A DNA stretch of 64,000 nucleotides from Edolisoma coerulescens (taxonomy: Eukaryota > Chordata > Aves > Passeriformes > Campephagidae): positions 816,855-880,854 of the forward strand of contig VWZW01001243.1 in assembly GCA_013397115.1 (NCBI GenBank), in the 5' to 3' direction. The position numbers were made by a program, and so were the translations under genes. The notes under the pieces were generated by a model. That model did no database searches. It saw only the letters and a program-made list of their open reading frames with translations, and was not told where the DNA came from. Positions 8,685 to 21,922 of the stretch are shown here, piece after piece (within the stretch, counting starts at the first letter, position 1; the number at the start of each line of letters is the position of its first letter).

Positions 8685-11071
8685 AGGGATGCGGGGGTCG
8701 GGCCCGCTGGCGCTGGGGCAGCGCGGCCCCTCGGGCCTGCCCAGGCTCGGAAGGGCCGCCCGTGGCCTGGGCCCGTAAAGGATGTTTCCAAACGAAAGAA
8801 GTTGCAGAGCAGCAAAGGGAGACTTTGCAGGGTTCTATCCTGGGGGAACGGGAGTGGGGAGGGGAGAGAAGGCATCAGGAAAAGAACAGGATGGCTGGGC
8901 ACACACAGCCCTCTGCCTGGCTTCCAGGGGTGTGAAATTACATCAGCCTCTGTTCGGGCACAGGCAGGGGGCTGCAAGGCTGCAAGGACACCAGAAGCCC
9001 CAAACCCGGCCTCTTAAAATCATAGGTGCGTTTGAAGCCTTTATCATCTCCTTCAGGATGTACTTAAGCCACCAGAATCAACTGAAAACCCAGCAAAATA
9101 CGAACGAGTGCCCGTATCTGGAAGGAGGTGCCGCATAAAAGGCTGCTTTCATTGTCGGGGACCGAGTGCCATTTCTCAACCACTGTCTCCTGCTTGAGGT
9201 GCCAGCCGAGGTCTCTGCGGGGAGAGCCCCGTGCCAGGTGCCGTGCCCACCTCGGCTGCTTCTGGCCTGACAGCAGCCGTGGCCGAGTCCGTCACTGAGG
9301 GCATCATGGGCCAGCTGGTGCCCACCCTGGGGAGCAGGGCACTGCCCTCCTGCGCGGGGTCAGGCTGTCACATCCCAGCCACTGCTGCATGAACCCTGCA
9401 CGCCCAGCGAGCTCACCTGCAGCTGTGCACCTGGGAGAAATGAGCTTTTGAAAAAGGTCTTTTACAACATTTTCATGAAAAGATGCTGAATTAGTAAGCA
9501 CAAGCAGCAAAATTGACCTGTGTCCTCTGCAGTCATAAAACTGGTGTTGACAGGCACATGATGTACTTCATGTTTAAAGGCAAATGTGCCTTTGGAAGAA
9601 CCAGGTTAATGGTACCCATTAAATATTCTTTCATTATCTAGCTTTACAGTTAAAACCTTTCAAGGAATTTTTGTGAAAGTTTCCCCTATAAAATAAAAAA
9701 TTGACTTGATAAGACAAAACCCTTTCTTTTTTTTTCTAAACCCCTCCAGCCCACCCACTTCTTTATGTATATACAGCCTTACTAAGATAAATTTACCCTC
9801 GTCACAAGTAATTTTCCTAAATACTCCAATTTTCTGAATGCTTTGTACTGAAATAAGACCAGAAGAACAGCAGCACAAAGAACAAAGTATATTTGTATTT
9901 AATTTGTCCCTGAAAGTACACGTCATTTCTGTACAAGTTTGGAGATGGTATTTTTAAATTTCTTTTTAAAAGAGCAAACTACATTTGAATCTTTCTTGTT
10001 GATCCTCAAAAGAACCAAATAATTTTCTCAGCAGGGCATGTTTCACATGCTACAGATTTTGCATAAACTAATCCGGAGTGTGTCCTGAGCCATGGGTGTC
10101 CCAAGGGGTGAGTCGGAGGATCAGCACAGGTGATCTCTGTGCCCTCCACAACGGTGTGCTGGGGCTTGGACTGCAGCTGAGGTTCCTCACAGGTGTATTT
10201 ATAGTACTGGAATCTTAAAATCTGATTTTTCTGGTTTTGTCGGCAAGTGCCTAGCACAGCATTACTTCAACATAATGGCCAGTATTTCCATTTTATGTGT
10301 ATACAGAAATAGATATAGCTATTAAAATATGGCCCTTTGAGGTTGAGCTGCCTGGATGAGAGCTGTAAGAGAGGCAGGGAGGACCTAGAGAAGTTTAACC
10401 CCTGCGGTTGTTTGCTGCCTCAGAGGGAGCACAATTTCTTCTTGAAAGTTACAGTTTCACTGGCACGGCTAAGGGTGAACAGTTGCAAGCTAAAAGCAGC
10501 TTCTGTCTGGCCGTGCCAATACATCCTTAAGGAGTTCTTAATCCACCAATTACTGACATTATTGTCTATAATTGCTTGTCTGTTGTGACAACACTTACTC
10601 AGAGAATGTCAGAAATGTAAACAGCAGCCAATAGCTTTTTGCAGTGAAGTCTTGCCAGTACAGCACTGGGCTCTCTCTTGCACCTTCATACTGTACCAGC
10701 AAGATCCCTTTTGACTCCATGTAAGTAAGGACTACACACTCAAATCCTATATTAAGCAGAACATTGCTCAAGGAAAATATCTGGCTTGTTACTTCTTTTA
10801 ACACTTGTAATCGAAAAGTCAGTTTGTTCTGTAATAAAAGTTTCTCTTGCTTCAGAATGTAATTTGTTAGTTGTACTTCAAAGCAATAATTGATTGGGAA
10901 AAAAATCATGTCATCTTGTCACTTAAATTAGACCAACTTTTTTTTCCCCAAATTATTTTGAAACCATTCAAATAAAACATTGTGTAGGCATTAATTAGAT
11001 CAGGGATAAATTGTGCTTTACATTGTGTTATAGATTCCTAAAGGAAGATTTATAACCACAGCACCATTAGC

Positions 11072-11090
11072 AGTAGTACTAAGTACTACT
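11072..11090. repeat. Near-continuous palindrome, 9-bp arms
   Basis: AGTAGTACT at 11072-11080 is mirrored as AGTACTACT at 11082-11090 around a single A. An (AC)-rich run follows closely. Confidence 0.75.
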
Positions 11091-11101
11091 AAGTAAAAAA
11101 C

Positions 11102-11119
11102 CACACAGACACACACACA
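11102..11119. repeat. Imperfect CA microsatellite
   Basis: This is a short CACACAGACACACACACA-type run with one G interruption. It is too short to be highly variable. Confidence 0.85.
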
Positions 11120-14100
11120 TTTGAAGAATAATAATAATTCTCACATTTGTCATCTGGGTGCTGGCCCTGAGCATATGAATATGTGTGTAAATACACACAC
11201 AGAGAAACACAATTTAGCCCAACAAGTACCACTAAGTCACTGTCATTTTTTCTTAAAAGAACAAAAACCTTTGAAGAGGACTTAATTCAATTTTTGCCTG
11301 GAGAAGATTCTTTCAGATGCAGTATTGTGTGAAAAAATACATCCCTACATTACTCAAAGATATAAATGAGGTGCTTCCACAAGTTCCCATGAGGACTTGT
11401 TCCCATGTCTGAGTGCAGTGCAAGGAGCATTTTCCTGCTACAGTTGGGCTTCCCCATGCTTTTGGGCAAACCGTGTCCCTGCTAGTTCTGTACATCAGGA
11501 GAGCCTCCAGTGTTCAGGAAGAATTATACAATTTATCTATATCCCTTCATAAAGTATGGGGAGATAGGGATAAGCCTCTGGAAACCAAAGAAATATTGAC
11601 AGGCTCCATAGCTGGGCTCTTGGTAGCATGGGCAAAGCCTATGCTTTGTCCTCTGATGCCTTCCCAGGCCATACAGGCATCCCATGCTGGAGGAGGATTG
11701 GAGGAAATGGGATCAAAACGTGCTGGTGAGATCTGGACTGGTCAGATTTGGGATCTGTTTCCTCTGCTTTCCAGCTCAGCTGAGGGCTAAGACCACCCTC
11801 TCGGGATGACCATCTACAGGACAACCAGCCATCAAAGCCCCATTGGCAGATCTTATCATGGAGGAGACACTGTGACAAATGGGTAGCACATACAGAAGCT
11901 ACTAGACAAAGTAATTAGGAATTGGTTTATAGACCAAAATGGAAAGAAAATAAAATTCAAAAAAAANCTCAAAACTAGAAGTCTCTCCATGCCTTGTGTC
12001 TTCCTTTGACAGGAGTAATGGGAGTTTTATCATAGGTGTGCATTCAGAGAAGTAGTGCAATATGACAAAAACCTTCTGTTGGTCTTTCACATGGCAGTAG
12101 AGCCGGTTCTTGACAAGGGGAGAAACTCCATGCTGCTGCCTAATGTGATTTGATCCTGGGACTTGCAGCTCCAAGTCAGCAATGTTTCATGACCACAATT
12201 GGATTTCCATATTATTGGCAGACTGAAGAGAGGAGGAGCTAACAAACAGTTCACCTTTGCAAGCCTTGTAACAAAAAAATATTCCTACATAGTAACAAAA
12301 CTATGATAAATACTGAGTAGTTATTTGCTTTGGCAGGGTCTGTGTTTGAGAGCTGGAGAATGCATGAAGAAACACACAACCCACTGTCATGCACATCTTT
12401 AAAGTTTCCACAGCTCCATTTTAGTAAATGTGCTTTGTTAAATTAAGCAATTTCTTTCTAAGCCAAGATTATTTAAAAAAAAAAGTCTACTGAGGCCTCT
12501 GTTATGCTATAAATGAGAAAGACAACTTGGCCAGACATGGGTAGTATCTATTCCATGTCAAGAGAAAGGGCCCACCAGTGCCTTTTGCAACCTTCTGTTC
12601 AGATGGCCCACCACAGAGGTCGGCCGTTTTGTCTCCTGGCTTTTCCATTACACATCCTGCATCCACAAAGGAAAGCAAAAGGCTGGAAGTCAGTCTTTGC
12701 AGAGCTCTCCAGGGTGTTGGTAGCTGGGAAGGTGCTGCCGCCTTTCTTCAAGTTACCTTGGCAACTTCCCAGCTTCTCCATGAGTATCACATCTCCCTGG
12801 TCCTTCCAGGTGGGACACCAACCAGCACCTCTGTCTTCTACAGAGCATCTGTAGTCTTCTCTCTACCAGTGGAATTGACTCTTTTTTTTTTACTCTTTTT
12901 TGTTTGCCTTACAGGCCGTTGTCCATTATTTTAGGCCTTTTGAAAGCCTTGTCTCTCTCACAGTGCTGACACCAAGCATGCCCATAATATCTGCCATTTC
13001 AGACCTTTGGGGATTTTCTTAACATACTTACGAATGGAAACCCCGCTTGTTTTGTATCATCCTGTCTTGCCAGAATCAAATTGAGTAGCCAGAGTACTAT
13101 GTTGCTAAGACAGAACAGACTCGTATCCTATAAAATATATAAAACATAAGATGATAAATAATCAAAATTGTGCCATGAAACAATAATAATATGCATTCCC
13201 TATTTTTCCTAAATTTTTATTTTTAAAATTACATATTTAAAGGGAAATACTGCAAGTGAAAGATAATTACATCTAGAGTATCATTTGGCTATCTTTGTGA
13301 AGAAAAGAAATCATATACTTGACTTGGAACCATTACTGTTGCCAGACAGATGTTCTCTCTCAAATATGTGGAGTAGAAAGGATGGAAAGAAACCTGGCAG
13401 CTTTACTCTAATAAATTAAAGTGTTAGGACAGTGTCTACAGCTTCTACAGCTTTGCCAGTCATTTTGTTTAAACATGAGTGATGTGCATGATGTTTCTAT
13501 AAGGTAAGAAACAAATGCATTCAAGTTAATGCAAACTACACCTCTTCAGGCTCTTTTCAAACCAAATGTTGTCTGGTTTATTAAGCCACTTGTACTTCTG
13601 GGACCTCTTGCAGGAGTAGGACAGCGGAAAAAAGGCACTTCCACCAGGGCGTTTACAAGAGCTATAGCATAGCAAGAGGAAGTTTCTAAAGGAAGAGCCG
13701 GATATCTGTACTGAAGTGGATTACAGCTGCACCACCAAGTCAGATGGAGAGAGCTGAGGCCAAGTACACATAAATGTGTGAAAACAAGCAGCGTGGGGAA
13801 GAGGGAAAAGCAGCTTTAAATCTTTCAAGGTGTAAATGCACTTCATGTCACTGAATTATATCAGTAGGTAGCTGTAATTTTTGATGTTCATATTTTTACC
13901 AAGAGCGCAGGCAAAGGAAATCAATCCACAGATTCAGGAAGTTAAGGCTGTCATTCATTTTAAAGCCAATTCTGTGCATTTTCTCATTCAATGCTGTCTG
14001 TCTTTAGATTTAGCAACTGTTTTCTTCCCTTTCTGAGCACTGCCCATACAAGACGATGGCACTGGGGCCATGTCCCTTTATACATCTGTCTCCTATATTG

Positions 14101-15379
14101 TAGGATTCTGTTCTCTACTTTTACAGCTGAAGTACATTAAGCGGTAAATTCATTTACAAATACTGTTACTCGTCATATGTTTTAAATCTTATGTGTTCCA
14201 AAAGGCTGATAAAGGAACTACATATGAAAAATAAAGGGGAGAAATATTTATCTGCACTTTAAAGATCTTTCTTTATCTTATCTTTCACGTTCAAAAGCAC
14301 TCAGCTGATATTTTGTCCTGTTTTCTGCTGTCATTGGGATCCCTAATAAAACGGTGTGTATTTAGGATAATTAAGCTTTCTAACATGCATTGAGGTAGGG
14401 AGTAGGCATTACACTGTCCACACTTACAGCAAATGGCAGGAATACAAAACAAGGGAACTCAGAATATCCAGATCTGACCAACTTACTGTACATTTCCAAA
14501 TCCAGTTAGAAAACTCACTGAATTAATTTGGTTTTTTGCAATGAATCAGTGAAATAAAATTTCATCAGCTCCAGAATGAATAGAGTCATATTTCCCATGG
14601 ATTTAGATTGGATATTTTTGCTTCCATTAAGTTTTTCATCACTGGAGCATTCGTAATGTGTCTCTTCTATATATTTCGTATTGTCACATAATGAGCAACT
14701 TCATGGTGCAACCTTTGCATCTCAGTTTTCCAACTATCTATTTCGTGAAGTATAATGAATACTTAGCGTCACTGAGTCCTCTTCCCTCTCTAGATCTGGG
14801 CTGAAATTGGCCAGTGAGATCAGAAATTATGACAGGAGGAGGAGGAGAAGAAAATAATCCATTTAATATCTGTTTTCATAGCGAATAGGATTAACAAACA
14901 AACGCAGAAAGTTGACACAAAGACTGTCCATAAGCAAGCCCAGGGGACATGTCCCTTGCTTGTCATCCGAACCTGAACAGCTCAGCTCAGTGCGTGACAA
15001 GTTACTTTTAAAAATGTGCTGTCAGATATTTACCCAATGTGCTAATTCATTTCTGGGCTTGACTCGGCTCTAAAATTAATGCATTTCCTTTCTCTGGGCA
15101 GTACAAGGAGTCCCAGAGTGATAATAGTATTGACTTTAAGGCGTTGACCAAGTTATCCTATAGCTGCGACAAGCAGCAAAACAAAAGGCATCAGGAGAAA
15201 ATTCTAAACAGAAACCAGTGAAAGTTCCCAAGCAAAACCACAGCTCAGGTGGGCTAGGCAGTCTTGAGAAATTCACATTATTTGCTGTAAATCTCATTCA
15301 TTCAGTGCTGAGACATCAGTTCAAACGATTGAGCTCAGAAGGGCATTGGTATCCATTTGATCCATGGCAGCAGTAGCAT

Positions 15380-15405
15380 GGGAGGGAGGGAGGTTGGTGG
15401 AAGGG
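15380..15405 (+). other. Possible G-quadruplex on the plus strand
   Basis: GGGAGGGAGGG at 15380-15390 is followed by GG doublets and GGG at 15403-15405, with GGGG at 15411-15414. Three runs have one-base loops and the fourth needs a 12-base loop, so stability is uncertain. Confidence 0.4.
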
Positions 15406-17198
15406 AAGGAGGGGATCCAGGTGTTACAGCTCCTTTGAGATAACCTTTGGCCAACAATAGACTGTCAATTAAAAACTGCTGTAGAAAGCAACAGAAGAAA
15501 TTTGTTTCTGCATTTAAAAGGCCAGTTTATAATCCCATTAAAATGAAGCTGGAATAAAAGGAAGAAAATAGTGGTTTTCTCTTGCAGTATGCGTATCATA
15601 ACTACTGTGAACCTGGGGGTAGTCAGAGAATTGTGTAAAGGCCAGATTTCCTGTGTGAAGCTGCCTAAAGACAAACAAGCATGTTTGACTTCACTTGCTC
15701 TTCTACACCAATCAATAAATTCTAAAGAAAGATTTATTTACACAATTCAATAACCTCTTGATGAGTCACTGTGCTATTTCAACTCTTTTCCATATACATT
15801 TCATGGTCAGATGGTATCATGCTAAAGAGGATTTTCCAGTCTGACAACTCTATTTCGCTGTATGTATTTTTAAATGTTTTTAAATGGATAGTCCTGTGTT
15901 TGAAGTACAGGATATTTCTCTAGCTGACTGGTCAGAAGCTGGTCTGATCCAGTAACAACCAACAGCCATTCCTCACCTGCAATTCTTCAGTGACTTAAAT
16001 GAATTCATTTGATGTGCTCAACAGAAGTAGCTGCCGCTGGGCAGGAGGCCAAGTAGCAAAAGCGTCACATTTTGCACTAATCAGGTACCTCATTGCTGTC
16101 TGCAGTTATGGCTGGCCAACCCTTTGTGCACAGAAGTCCCATTAACTTTAAACTTAGCTCCTTAAAGAGCGTAGTAGGGGCTGGTAGTGGCAAACCTGAC
16201 TCCAAAATTAAATAGGAGCAGAATTTGTCCTGCCGACAGAAATCATTCTGTTACAAGGAAGTTCGAGCCTTCTGGTGTTACATCATCAGAGGGCTTTATC
16301 TGTTCAGCTCCCTTTAGAAGCGAAATTAACACTGCCTTTGAGAGCATTAATTAATTTAAACTCACATAGTTCCAGTCCCGGAATTCTGCCATCGATTGTC
16401 TACATCCATTTGATAGATTAAAATATTAATTGGAACTCCAAGTGCAGTGTCCAAAAATATAAATTCATCTCTTTAAAATTAGCTGTCAGCCAGAGGAAAA
16501 CTTTCCTTCCTTGCTATGCACTGGGAAGAGTCAATGACTGCATGTTCCCTAGGAAGCCGGTTAAACCCACAGAGCTCTTGCTGCAGTTTCCCACTTCCGT
16601 GGAGTTAGGCAGCACTCCCACACTTTGGTGCCTGTGCCTCTCTCCAAGTACACAGTCATTTACTATGGGAATGGCTCAATAATCACAGGTAGAAAATTCA
16701 GGCTGGTAGATATGGAAGAGTGAGAAGAAAACCTGCTAAAGGTAAGGACTCCACCTTTTGTGTAAATAAGTCAGGAGTTAGTTTGAATAGGGGAGATGCC
16801 ACAGAACACACTAGCTAAAGGATAAGAACATGACATACTTTTCCCAAGGCTTGTATCCCTGCTGCTATACATAGCAGGACACACTGGACTGTGATGGTGT
16901 ATTTGGTGCATGTCCCTCTTTTAAACAAAATTCTAATCTCACTATGGGAAAGAATGGATCAGTGCATCTTGAATTGGAGCTTCCTGACAGGAACAAGAAT
17001 TTGGTTTTAAAACACTGCTCATATATCAGTTAGGCTTCGCTAGCACTGGAAAACATGAATTACATTAAAAAACTCATTATTAATGTTCAAGATTATTTTG
17101 ACCCCTCCATGAATGGAGGCAGCTGTTTTGTACTTCAAAACATGCCATTTGTGGTCCTCCCTTCCTCTGTACCATACTCTGTAGGGACGAGGGGTGTT

Positions 17199-17226
17199 GT
17201 TAATCTCTAATCGTTAATCTCTAACA
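17199..17226. repeat. Two-copy 14-bp tandem (GTTAATCTCTAATC-like)
   Basis: GTTAATCTCTAA at 17199 recurs exactly at 17213, a period of 14. The copies contain TAAT cores of the type bound by homeodomain proteins. Function is unknown. Confidence 0.75.
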
Positions 17227-18158
17227 CGTATTGAGCTGTCACACTGACGCCTATCGATCCTGTCCTGCCACATGCAGACCTTCCAGAGCTTGTGACTCAT
17301 GCAAAGCTGGAAGAGGGCTGTGTATCTTCCTGTCTTCCTACAGAAAATGTGCTCTGCACTCCTCAAAACACCCTGGGACACAGCAAAGTGCCCTGTGTGC
17401 AACAAGTGTATGTCTGGGTGTCGCCTGAAGGGAGCCTAGGAGGCACTACAGCAGGAGCTTCCTCCCAGAAGCAGGAGGAGGTGGCTCTGAAGCCTGCCAT
17501 GGCACTCTGCAGCTTCAAGGAAAGGTTGAAGTTTTCAGGGGATAGGAACTGCTCCCAAAGTGGTCAGATGAAGGTAAGAAAGGCTAATGGGGGATGAGAG
17601 AGAACCCCTTCCTCTACCTTCCGTCCTCTGAAGGAAGTTCCCCAACACCTTCCAAGTGGTTTGGCAATGCCATGGTGCTTAGTAACATTGCAGTAACTTT
17701 TTCTTTGTGGCAACAGTTTTTTGAGAAACATTTGAATGGCATCACCAAAATATACCCAAAGTGATCAAAGGTGCAGAAAAATGCCAGAGTGGCCTGACAT
17801 TTGAAGCCAAATCAGTACCTTTTTAGGAAATGATATGCAAAGATCGGGAGATTTTTCCCCTTGGTTGTTAGAACAAGCATGTTAGCAGTGCACTGCCACA
17901 GCTGAACCCACATGTTAAAGCTGAGATCTCCAAACAATTATCTTGGGATCTCAAGGATACAGAATTTCACGAGGTGGATTTGATCACAGTGGCAAGGCTC
18001 ACCACACAGGAAAACTCATCATTTCAACCACCATTACTGAATATATTGAAATCTACACTTCACACAAAACAATGGCATCTCTAATGATAATGCTCTAGCA
18101 CCTCAGTTTCACTGCTAGCTTTATCACCCATTCCTTCTCATGCATTTTTTTTTAGTGG

Positions 18159-18180
18159 CTGTGTGCCCCTGTGCACACAG
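18159..18180. repeat. Stem-loop, 8-bp arms
   Basis: CTGTGTGC at 18159-18166 pairs with GCACACAG at 18173-18180 across a 6-base loop. It is common-looking GT/CA sequence and probably incidental. Confidence 0.55.
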
Positions 18181-18827
18181 GAGAAGATCACATTCACACA
18201 AAAAGACTTATCTGTGAAACGCTGAGCTCATTAATCACATGAAGCCAGCAGAGCACCACAGGAAACATGCCTCCTTGCTGTAAGATGGTCTTGCTTTTGT
18301 GCAGACAAATAAAAAAAAGACTGTCCCAGCATTTTCTGATATGGAGTTCTTTGTTTTAAAGATTACATGTGAAGGAATAAGTATCCTGGCACTGGTAAGC
18401 ACACCATAGCCTAGGAGCTTTTTATTTGCTAGTTATTGTTTGTCTTATAAATGCTAAAGTGAAATGACGCAAGTGCCCTTTTTGTTGTCATATTGTTTGT
18501 TTTAGCTTTCATTGGATACAATCCAATGGTACCTTTACGTAGGCTCCTGTATAATTAAGATAGTGTGCACATTCTCTGGAAGGAAATCATTAAGAGCCTC
18601 TCATGGAGAATGCACTGATTTCCATGTCTGTGCCTTTTAAGTGGGTATAGCTCACACTCCATCAATTAACTTCTTGATAGTCCAGGCATACTTCAAAAAT
18701 TAATCCCATGTTAAGCTTCCAAAGCAGCTTTCAGCTGAAAACATTCAAGCTACTTTGCAGGCTACAATTCTCTTGCTGCAAACATGAATTTCTTATTATT
18801 CCAATTATAGATGTTCCCTTCTCAGAG

Positions 18828-18848
18828 AAAAAAAAAAAAAAAAAAAAA
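18828..18848. repeat. Poly-A run (21 A)
   Basis: There are twenty-one consecutive A residues followed by an A/C-rich stretch. It could be the tail of an old retroposed copy on the plus strand, but no recognisable retrotransposon body or gene copy precedes it. Confidence 0.9.
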
Positions 18849-21495
18849 CCAACCAAAACCCAGCATTTTTTTTCTTCAGAAACACTTCAGAATTTTGGGG
18901 GGTTTGAGTTTTTTGTTTGCTTGTTTTTAAAGTAAAACAAAACCAAAAAGAAGCTCCATAAATCCTCAGAGTAATTCGTAGGTGCCTTGGTTATGGATGT
19001 TAAATCAAGAAATCAAAAGAAACAGGTGTGATTCTTGGGGAAGAAACCTGGGCGTTTAACAACTGAACAAAGAGGATAAAGTACAATTTCACTGTGTATT
19101 TGCTCAACTGCAATTGCAAACACAAGGCATAAACTTCCCCATTGCCTACAAATAACAACCTTCCATTGCTACAAACTCTCTGTAGCCTGTGTGTGTGCTC
19201 CCAGTAGGTGAGCAGTTCCCTGATGCCGGCTGTCACTGCTGAGAACCTGCCAGGCTGCTGTGCAGTGCAGAACCCTCTCACCTCTGAGCTCTCCTTGGGT
19301 GCTGCTGCTTTCAAACAGCCCTGTCCCCGCTACACCTCACCATGGAAGTACTCCTCTAGATCTAAGGGGGAAGTCAAGAAAACACTGTCAAACTACACCA
19401 TGCTTGTGATACTAGAGAGGGAAAAGCTCTGCTACTGCTGTGCTCTCCTGCCTTTATTGTGAGCTCAAGCTGAGGATTGATTTTTCTTATCTTTAAAACC
19501 TACCCAAAAATTCAGTAGTCTTCAGGGGAGATTTGACATCTAAAACTGGTTTCTTAAATAAAAACAAATAAAAACACAACTTACAGTTACTACAGGCATA
19601 TTTGCAGATGATCAGTGTGCAAGAGTAAAAAGTAGTTATTGATTAGGTATTTGGTAAATTCTGAAATCTGCAACTGAAGACGAACAGTAAGTGCATTAAC
19701 CCAGGAACTGCTTGACTCAACACGCTTCAACTAAAATTGTATCAAAGTAGTTACAAAACCTGATTAAACAAGGCTTCATTCCCACATGCAACTCCACCTT
19801 GCTGCCTTGGCAGAGTCAGAAACTGGGAACACCCTTTTGCTCGGTTTCGCAGAGCTCATTAGCAGTTAACAAAAGCAGAGCAAAGGAGTTCACGTTTGTT
19901 TCCATCACACTGATGGTGTTTAGGGAATCAATGCCCTCTGACAAAGGGTGATGGTTCAAAAAAAAAATGCACTTTGCATCAGCTCCTGTTTTCTGTCTGA
20001 TGCCGAAGGCAGCAGAGTCAGTCTAGCACTCAGGATCTGTGCCAGCTGCAGTGCCAGAGTTCAAACCACCCTTCTCATCTACTTCTGCCAGATGAAAGCT
20101 GATTTGCTTCAAAAAAAGGTCCCAGGGTGCTCAGCAGTAAAGACTGACAAAGCATTCCCACTTCAGAAGTCTGTCAGAAGAGGAAATGAATTGCTCTAAA
20201 TACAGATTACTATTTTTTGCAACATCCAAACTGCAGCCACTTACAAGTCTTTTGTGCATTAAAGTGTATCCTAATATACCAGCTCTCGAAGACCAATGCT
20301 GTGATAGCACTTACATTGTGAATACATCCACCGGCTGAGCTTACTGCTTGCTGGAAAATTAGATACTGAGCTTTCAACAGTGGGCCCTTGCAGCTCAGCT
20401 CCTCTTCATCTCTAAATTAGAGTGTATTAGGTCTCAAACACTGTGATTAAGACAATTGAAAAACTCCATCCAAGCAAGCTTCAATCTCTACCATCAAGGA
20501 CATCCAAAAATTTTAATTGCACTTGTATTTCAACCTCTCGCCCACTTTTGGAAAACAGAAAACATTTCTTCCACCCCCATCCCTTGCAAAATTTCCATGC
20601 TGCTTCTATTTAAATGAAGAAAGAAAAATGTGCAACATTTTTTCAGACCAGTCACATTATTCCAGCCTCAGGAATTTGTCTTCCTATAAAGTCACCCCAG
20701 CAGCAGTGCAGTACCCAAGTATTTTTTACCCTTTGCTAACACATAGGAAATGGACTAGAGAAGGGAGGTGAAAGCAATTCTCACAAAAATGAGATACTGT
20801 TAAATAATCCTTGCAAAAGTATATTAAACACTGCTAGATTCTTGACTCTCCTACTCTTCCTCGACTGCACCAGTTTGCTGTATAAATGGGATTTTAAGTA
20901 ACTTAGCCTTTCCAAACAGTTTGCCCTGGAGGGAGCATTCTGTACTATTCCGAACACTGAGGGACTGTCCCCAGCAGTTTCCAAGGGATATTATGCATGC
21001 TGACACTCCAGAAGTGGGAAGCTTTGGGAAGGAGTTCTCGTCCCTGGGCACAGGCAAACTTCACTCTTAGGACGAGCAGGGACAAAAAGACACCTCAGAG
21101 CTCTGGGCACCCTCCTCATAGGATGAGAAGGCAGCTTCAGAGAAGGAACACTGAACTTGTTCAGATTGGCCCATTACCCAGAGCTTACAAAAACCACCAT
21201 GGAGTAGTGGAATGTTTAAGAAATGGATATATAGGTACTATCCCCCAACAACCTATAGCAAAAATTTATTACAAGTCCAAACTTCATGAAAGCAGTGAAC
21301 TGCTATGGGAGAGGTAATGCTGCTCCCGGCTAGAAGAGGCATGCTGCTGTTCCTGAGCAGGTACAGCACCCTGCTGGGGGTCCTTTTAGCAGATGTCAAA
21401 TGCACCTGGTAACTTGATTTCTGCTATTGCTTTTCTCTAAGAAATATGAAAATTAAAGCAATTAAAAATCAAATGTCTTTTCTTCCAGATCTGCG

Positions 21496-21530
21496 AAATA
21501 AATAATGTAATAATAAATAAATAAATGTAA
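21496..21530. repeat. AATA-rich simple repeat
   Basis: This is an interrupted AAATAAATAA tract with TAATAATAAATAAATAAAT. It lies about 250 bases before the large inverted repeat. Confidence 0.8.
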
Positions 21531-21778
21531 TTGGCTGCATTCCTGCAGATGGGTTTTCTCCCCAGAGAGAACAGCATGTGTGCTTGCTTCTTCTGAATTT
21601 TAAGCTATTTGATAAGCACTAATGAACCTGTCAGTTACATAGATTCACAACCTATTTTCCCATAAAGCATTAATCCAAAAGGAAGGAGGAAATAAAGCAA
21701 AGTCCCTTTAAGATTGGTGCATCATTCACCCCCTCAGACACTGGATATGGGCAGAAATCTGGCAAATCTCCACAGGCT

Positions 21779-21922
21779 GGTCAAAAGACCAGATTTGCTG
21801 ACACCTGGGACCAGAGCTGCTGCCAGTGCCCCCATCTAGATCTGCACACAGTGTCTTGGGCAGGTGTGTGGGCACTGGCAGCAGCTCTGGTCCCAGGTGT
21901 CAGCAAATCTGGTCTTCTGACC
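21779..21922. repeat. Near-perfect inverted repeat, 53-bp arms and 38-bp spacer
   Basis: The left arm 21779-21831 and right arm 21870-21922 are reverse complements at 52 of 53 positions. The single mismatch is about five bases from the outer ends: A in the left arm, where the complement of the right arm gives G. Homology stops abruptly at both outer ends and at the spacer. The spacer, 21832-21869, contains ATCTAGAT. No target-site duplication or element terminus is visible at the outer edges and I do not recognise a transposon family. Transcribed from either strand it would fold into a roughly 144-nt hairpin. Possible origins are a recent template-switch inverted duplication, a foldback element, a hairpin RNA locus, or a library or assembly artefact. 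Confidence 0.95.

Larger units (their letters stand above)
7860..8770. promoter_or_regulatory. CpG island and promoter region of ITPRID2
   Basis: Sequence is sharply richer in CpG than its surroundings from about 7860 to 8770, spanning exons 1-2, intron 1, the 5' leader and the N gap. No TATA box is evident upstream of the ATG, as is usual for CpG-island promoters with dispersed starts. The transcription start probably lies between 8516 and about 8770 on the minus strand and may fall in the unresolved bases. Divergent plus-strand transcription would be possible but cannot be read from sequence. Confidence 0.8.
8771..21778. other. Intergenic DNA upstream of ITPRID2, no recognised gene
   Basis: I saw no exon with family resemblance on either strand. 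Stretches such as 13000-15400 and 15700-17200 have almost no long open frames. Contents are short simple repeats (11102-11119, 18828-18848), small palindromes (11072-11090, 18159-18180), a G-rich motif at 15380-15405 and a 14-bp tandem at 17199-17226. Open frames up to 125 codons (for example 11413-11790) have no recognisable product and no splice context. A single N sits at 11967. Confidence 0.7.

Noticed and set aside
7838..8977. 379-codon minus-strand open frame across the CpG island
   Set aside because: It reads through 57 Ns and intron 1. Only the part from 8515 to 8302 is real coding; the rest is a GC-rich frame without stops.
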